A stretch of 64,000 nt of DNA, taken from Mycolicibacterium litorale (GTDB taxonomy: Bacteria; Actinomycetota; Actinomycetes; Mycobacteriales; Mycobacteriaceae). Shown here piece after piece: positions 63,091 to 64,000 of the stretch. The stretch is taken from the NCBI GenBank assembly GCA_002007745.1, contig CP019882.1, positions 6,014,001 to 6,078,000 of the forward strand, read 5' to 3'. Under the pieces are notes generated by a model. That model was not told the DNA's origin. It saw only the letters and a program-made list of their open reading frames with translations, and made no database searches. The translations under genes were made by a program, and so were the position numbers. The stretch's first letter is position 1. Each line of letters opens with the position of its first letter.

Positions 63091-64000
63091 TCAGACGACG
63101 AGGTTGACCAGGCGGCCGGGCACCACGATCACCTTTTTCGGCGTCGCTCCGGCCAAGAACGCCTGCACCTTCTCGTCGGCCAGTGCGGCCGACTCCAGGC
63201 TGGCCTTGTCGGCGTCGGCGGCAACGGTGATGCGCCCACGCACCTTGCCGTTGACCTGCACCGGGTATTCGACGGTGTCGGTCACCAGGTACTGCGGGTC
63301 GGCCACCGGGAACGGCCCGTGCGCCAGCGACGTGTCGTGGCCCAACCGCTGCCACAGCTCCTCGGCCAGGTGCGGGGCCAGCGGGGCCACCATCAGCACC
63401 AGCGGCTCCAACGCCGCCCGCGCGGCGACCCCCTCCTTGGTCAGGTGGTTGGTGTACTCGATGAGCTTGGCCGCGGCGGTGTTGTTGCGCAGGCTCGCGT
63501 AGTCGTCAGCCACCCCGGCGATCGTGCGGTGCATCAGACGCAGCGTCTCCTCGTCGAGCGCCTCGTGCTCGGAAACCCGGGTGGCACCGCTGCTTTCGTC
63601 GACGACAAGCCGCCACACCCGTTGCAGGAAGCGGTGTGCGCCGACGACGTCCTTGGTGGCCCACGGCCGCGACGCCTCCAACGGCCCCATCGACATCTCG
63701 TACACCCGCAGTGTGTCGGCGCCGTAGCTGTCGCAGATCTCGTCCGGGGAGATCGAGTTCTTCAGGCTCTTGCCGATCTTGCCGAACTCCTGGAACACCT
63801 CGATCTCACCGTCGGGGCCCGGCAGGAAGAACTTGCCGTCGCGCTCGACGACCTCGGCGGCCGGCACGTAGGCGCCGCGTGAGTCGGTGTAGGCGAACGC
63901 CTGGATATAGCCCTGGTTCACCAGGCGGCGGTACGGCTCCCGCGACGTCACGTCACCGAGGTCGTGCAACACCTTGTGCCAGAACCGCGAGTACAGCAGG
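63091..64000 (-). CDS. leuS: leucyl-tRNA synthetase, C-terminal part (runs off the window)
   Basis: About 303 C-terminal residues. The class I KMSKS loop appears as KIGKSLKNSISPDE, followed by GADTLRVYEMSMGPLE and the anticodon-binding helical domain (ALEPLVLMVAPLAPHLAEELW) and C-terminal domain ending in VPGRLVNLVV. The N-terminal catalytic and editing domains lie beyond the right edge. Equivalent to Rv0041. Confidence 0.96.
   Translation of the reverse strand, partial: LLYSRFWHKVLHDLGDVTSREPYRRLVNQGYIQAFAYTDSRGAYVPAAEVVERDGKFFLPGPDGEIEVFQEFGKIGKSLKNSISPDEICDSYGADTLRVYEMSMGPLEASRPWATKDVVGAHRFLQRVWRLVVDESSGATRVSEHEALDEETLRLMHRTIAGVADDYASLRNNTAAAKLIEYTNHLTKEGVAARAALEPLVLMVAPLAPHLAEELWQRLGHDTSLAHGPFPVADPQYLVTDTVEYPVQVNGKVRGRITVAADADKASLESAALADEKVQAFLAGATPKKVIVVPGRLVNLVV

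Noticed and set aside
1..64000. tRNA, rRNA, CRISPR array, insertion sequence or prophage genes
   Set aside because: I looked for transposase and integrase motifs, regularly spaced direct repeats and tRNA-like cloverleaf ends and found none I could support.

Overview
The window looks like chromosomal DNA of a Mycolicibacterium-type (rapidly growing) mycobacterium. The right half, from dnaB at 38.7 kb to leuS at the right edge, has gene content and order that I recall as the Mycobacterium tuberculosis Rv0041-Rv0058 block, here inverted: leuS, MarR, ABC/GntR, LLM oxidoreductase, alpha/beta hydrolase, ino1, PadR, DUF1707, DUF5318, ponA1, GT87, DJ-1/PfpI, rpsF-ssb-rpsR-rplI, dnaB. A complete mce operon and a 446-residue glucosylglycerate hydrolase fit the same group. 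DNA is GC-rich throughout.

Layout. 0-11 kb: an aromatic/organic-acid catabolic block (3-hydroxybenzoate 6-hydroxylase-like enzyme, gentisate dioxygenase, IclR regulator, alpha-hydroxyacid oxidase, flavin monooxygenase/acyl-CoA dehydrogenase-like protein, HMG-CoA-lyase-like enzyme, class III CoA-transferase, FAH-family hydrolase, SCP2-like protein, M29-like protein). 11-21 kb: a full mce operon (yrbEA, yrbEB, mceA-F) ending in a secreted CAP protein. 21-25 kb: SMP-30, HbpS/GlcG, SDR, and a LeuA/HMGL-like synthase. 25-31.5 kb: an Lrp regulator divergent from an ACT-domain gene and a complete branched-chain 2-oxoacid dehydrogenase complex (E1alpha, E1beta, E2, E3). 31.6-38.7 kb: a decayed stretch of truncated or frameshifted enzymes with several intact regulators. 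38.7-64 kb: conserved mycobacterial core.

Two results stand out. First, a TTC-N9-GAA box lies upstream of six different minus-strand transcription units between 2.5 and 25.3 kb, including the mce operon, so the catabolic genes and the importer may form one regulon, perhaps under the IclR protein encoded inside it. Second, DnaB carries a 141-residue mini-intein in its Walker A loop with the hallmarks of class 3 inteins.

A caution: at least seven otherwise good genes (gentisate dioxygenase, CoA-transferase, mceA, dnaB, ponA1, the LLM oxidoreductase, an SDR) are each broken by what reads as one missing base in a short C/G run. Because dnaB is essential, these are most simply read as homopolymer under-calls in the assembly, not as true gene loss. 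I saw no tRNA, rRNA, CRISPR array or insertion sequence.
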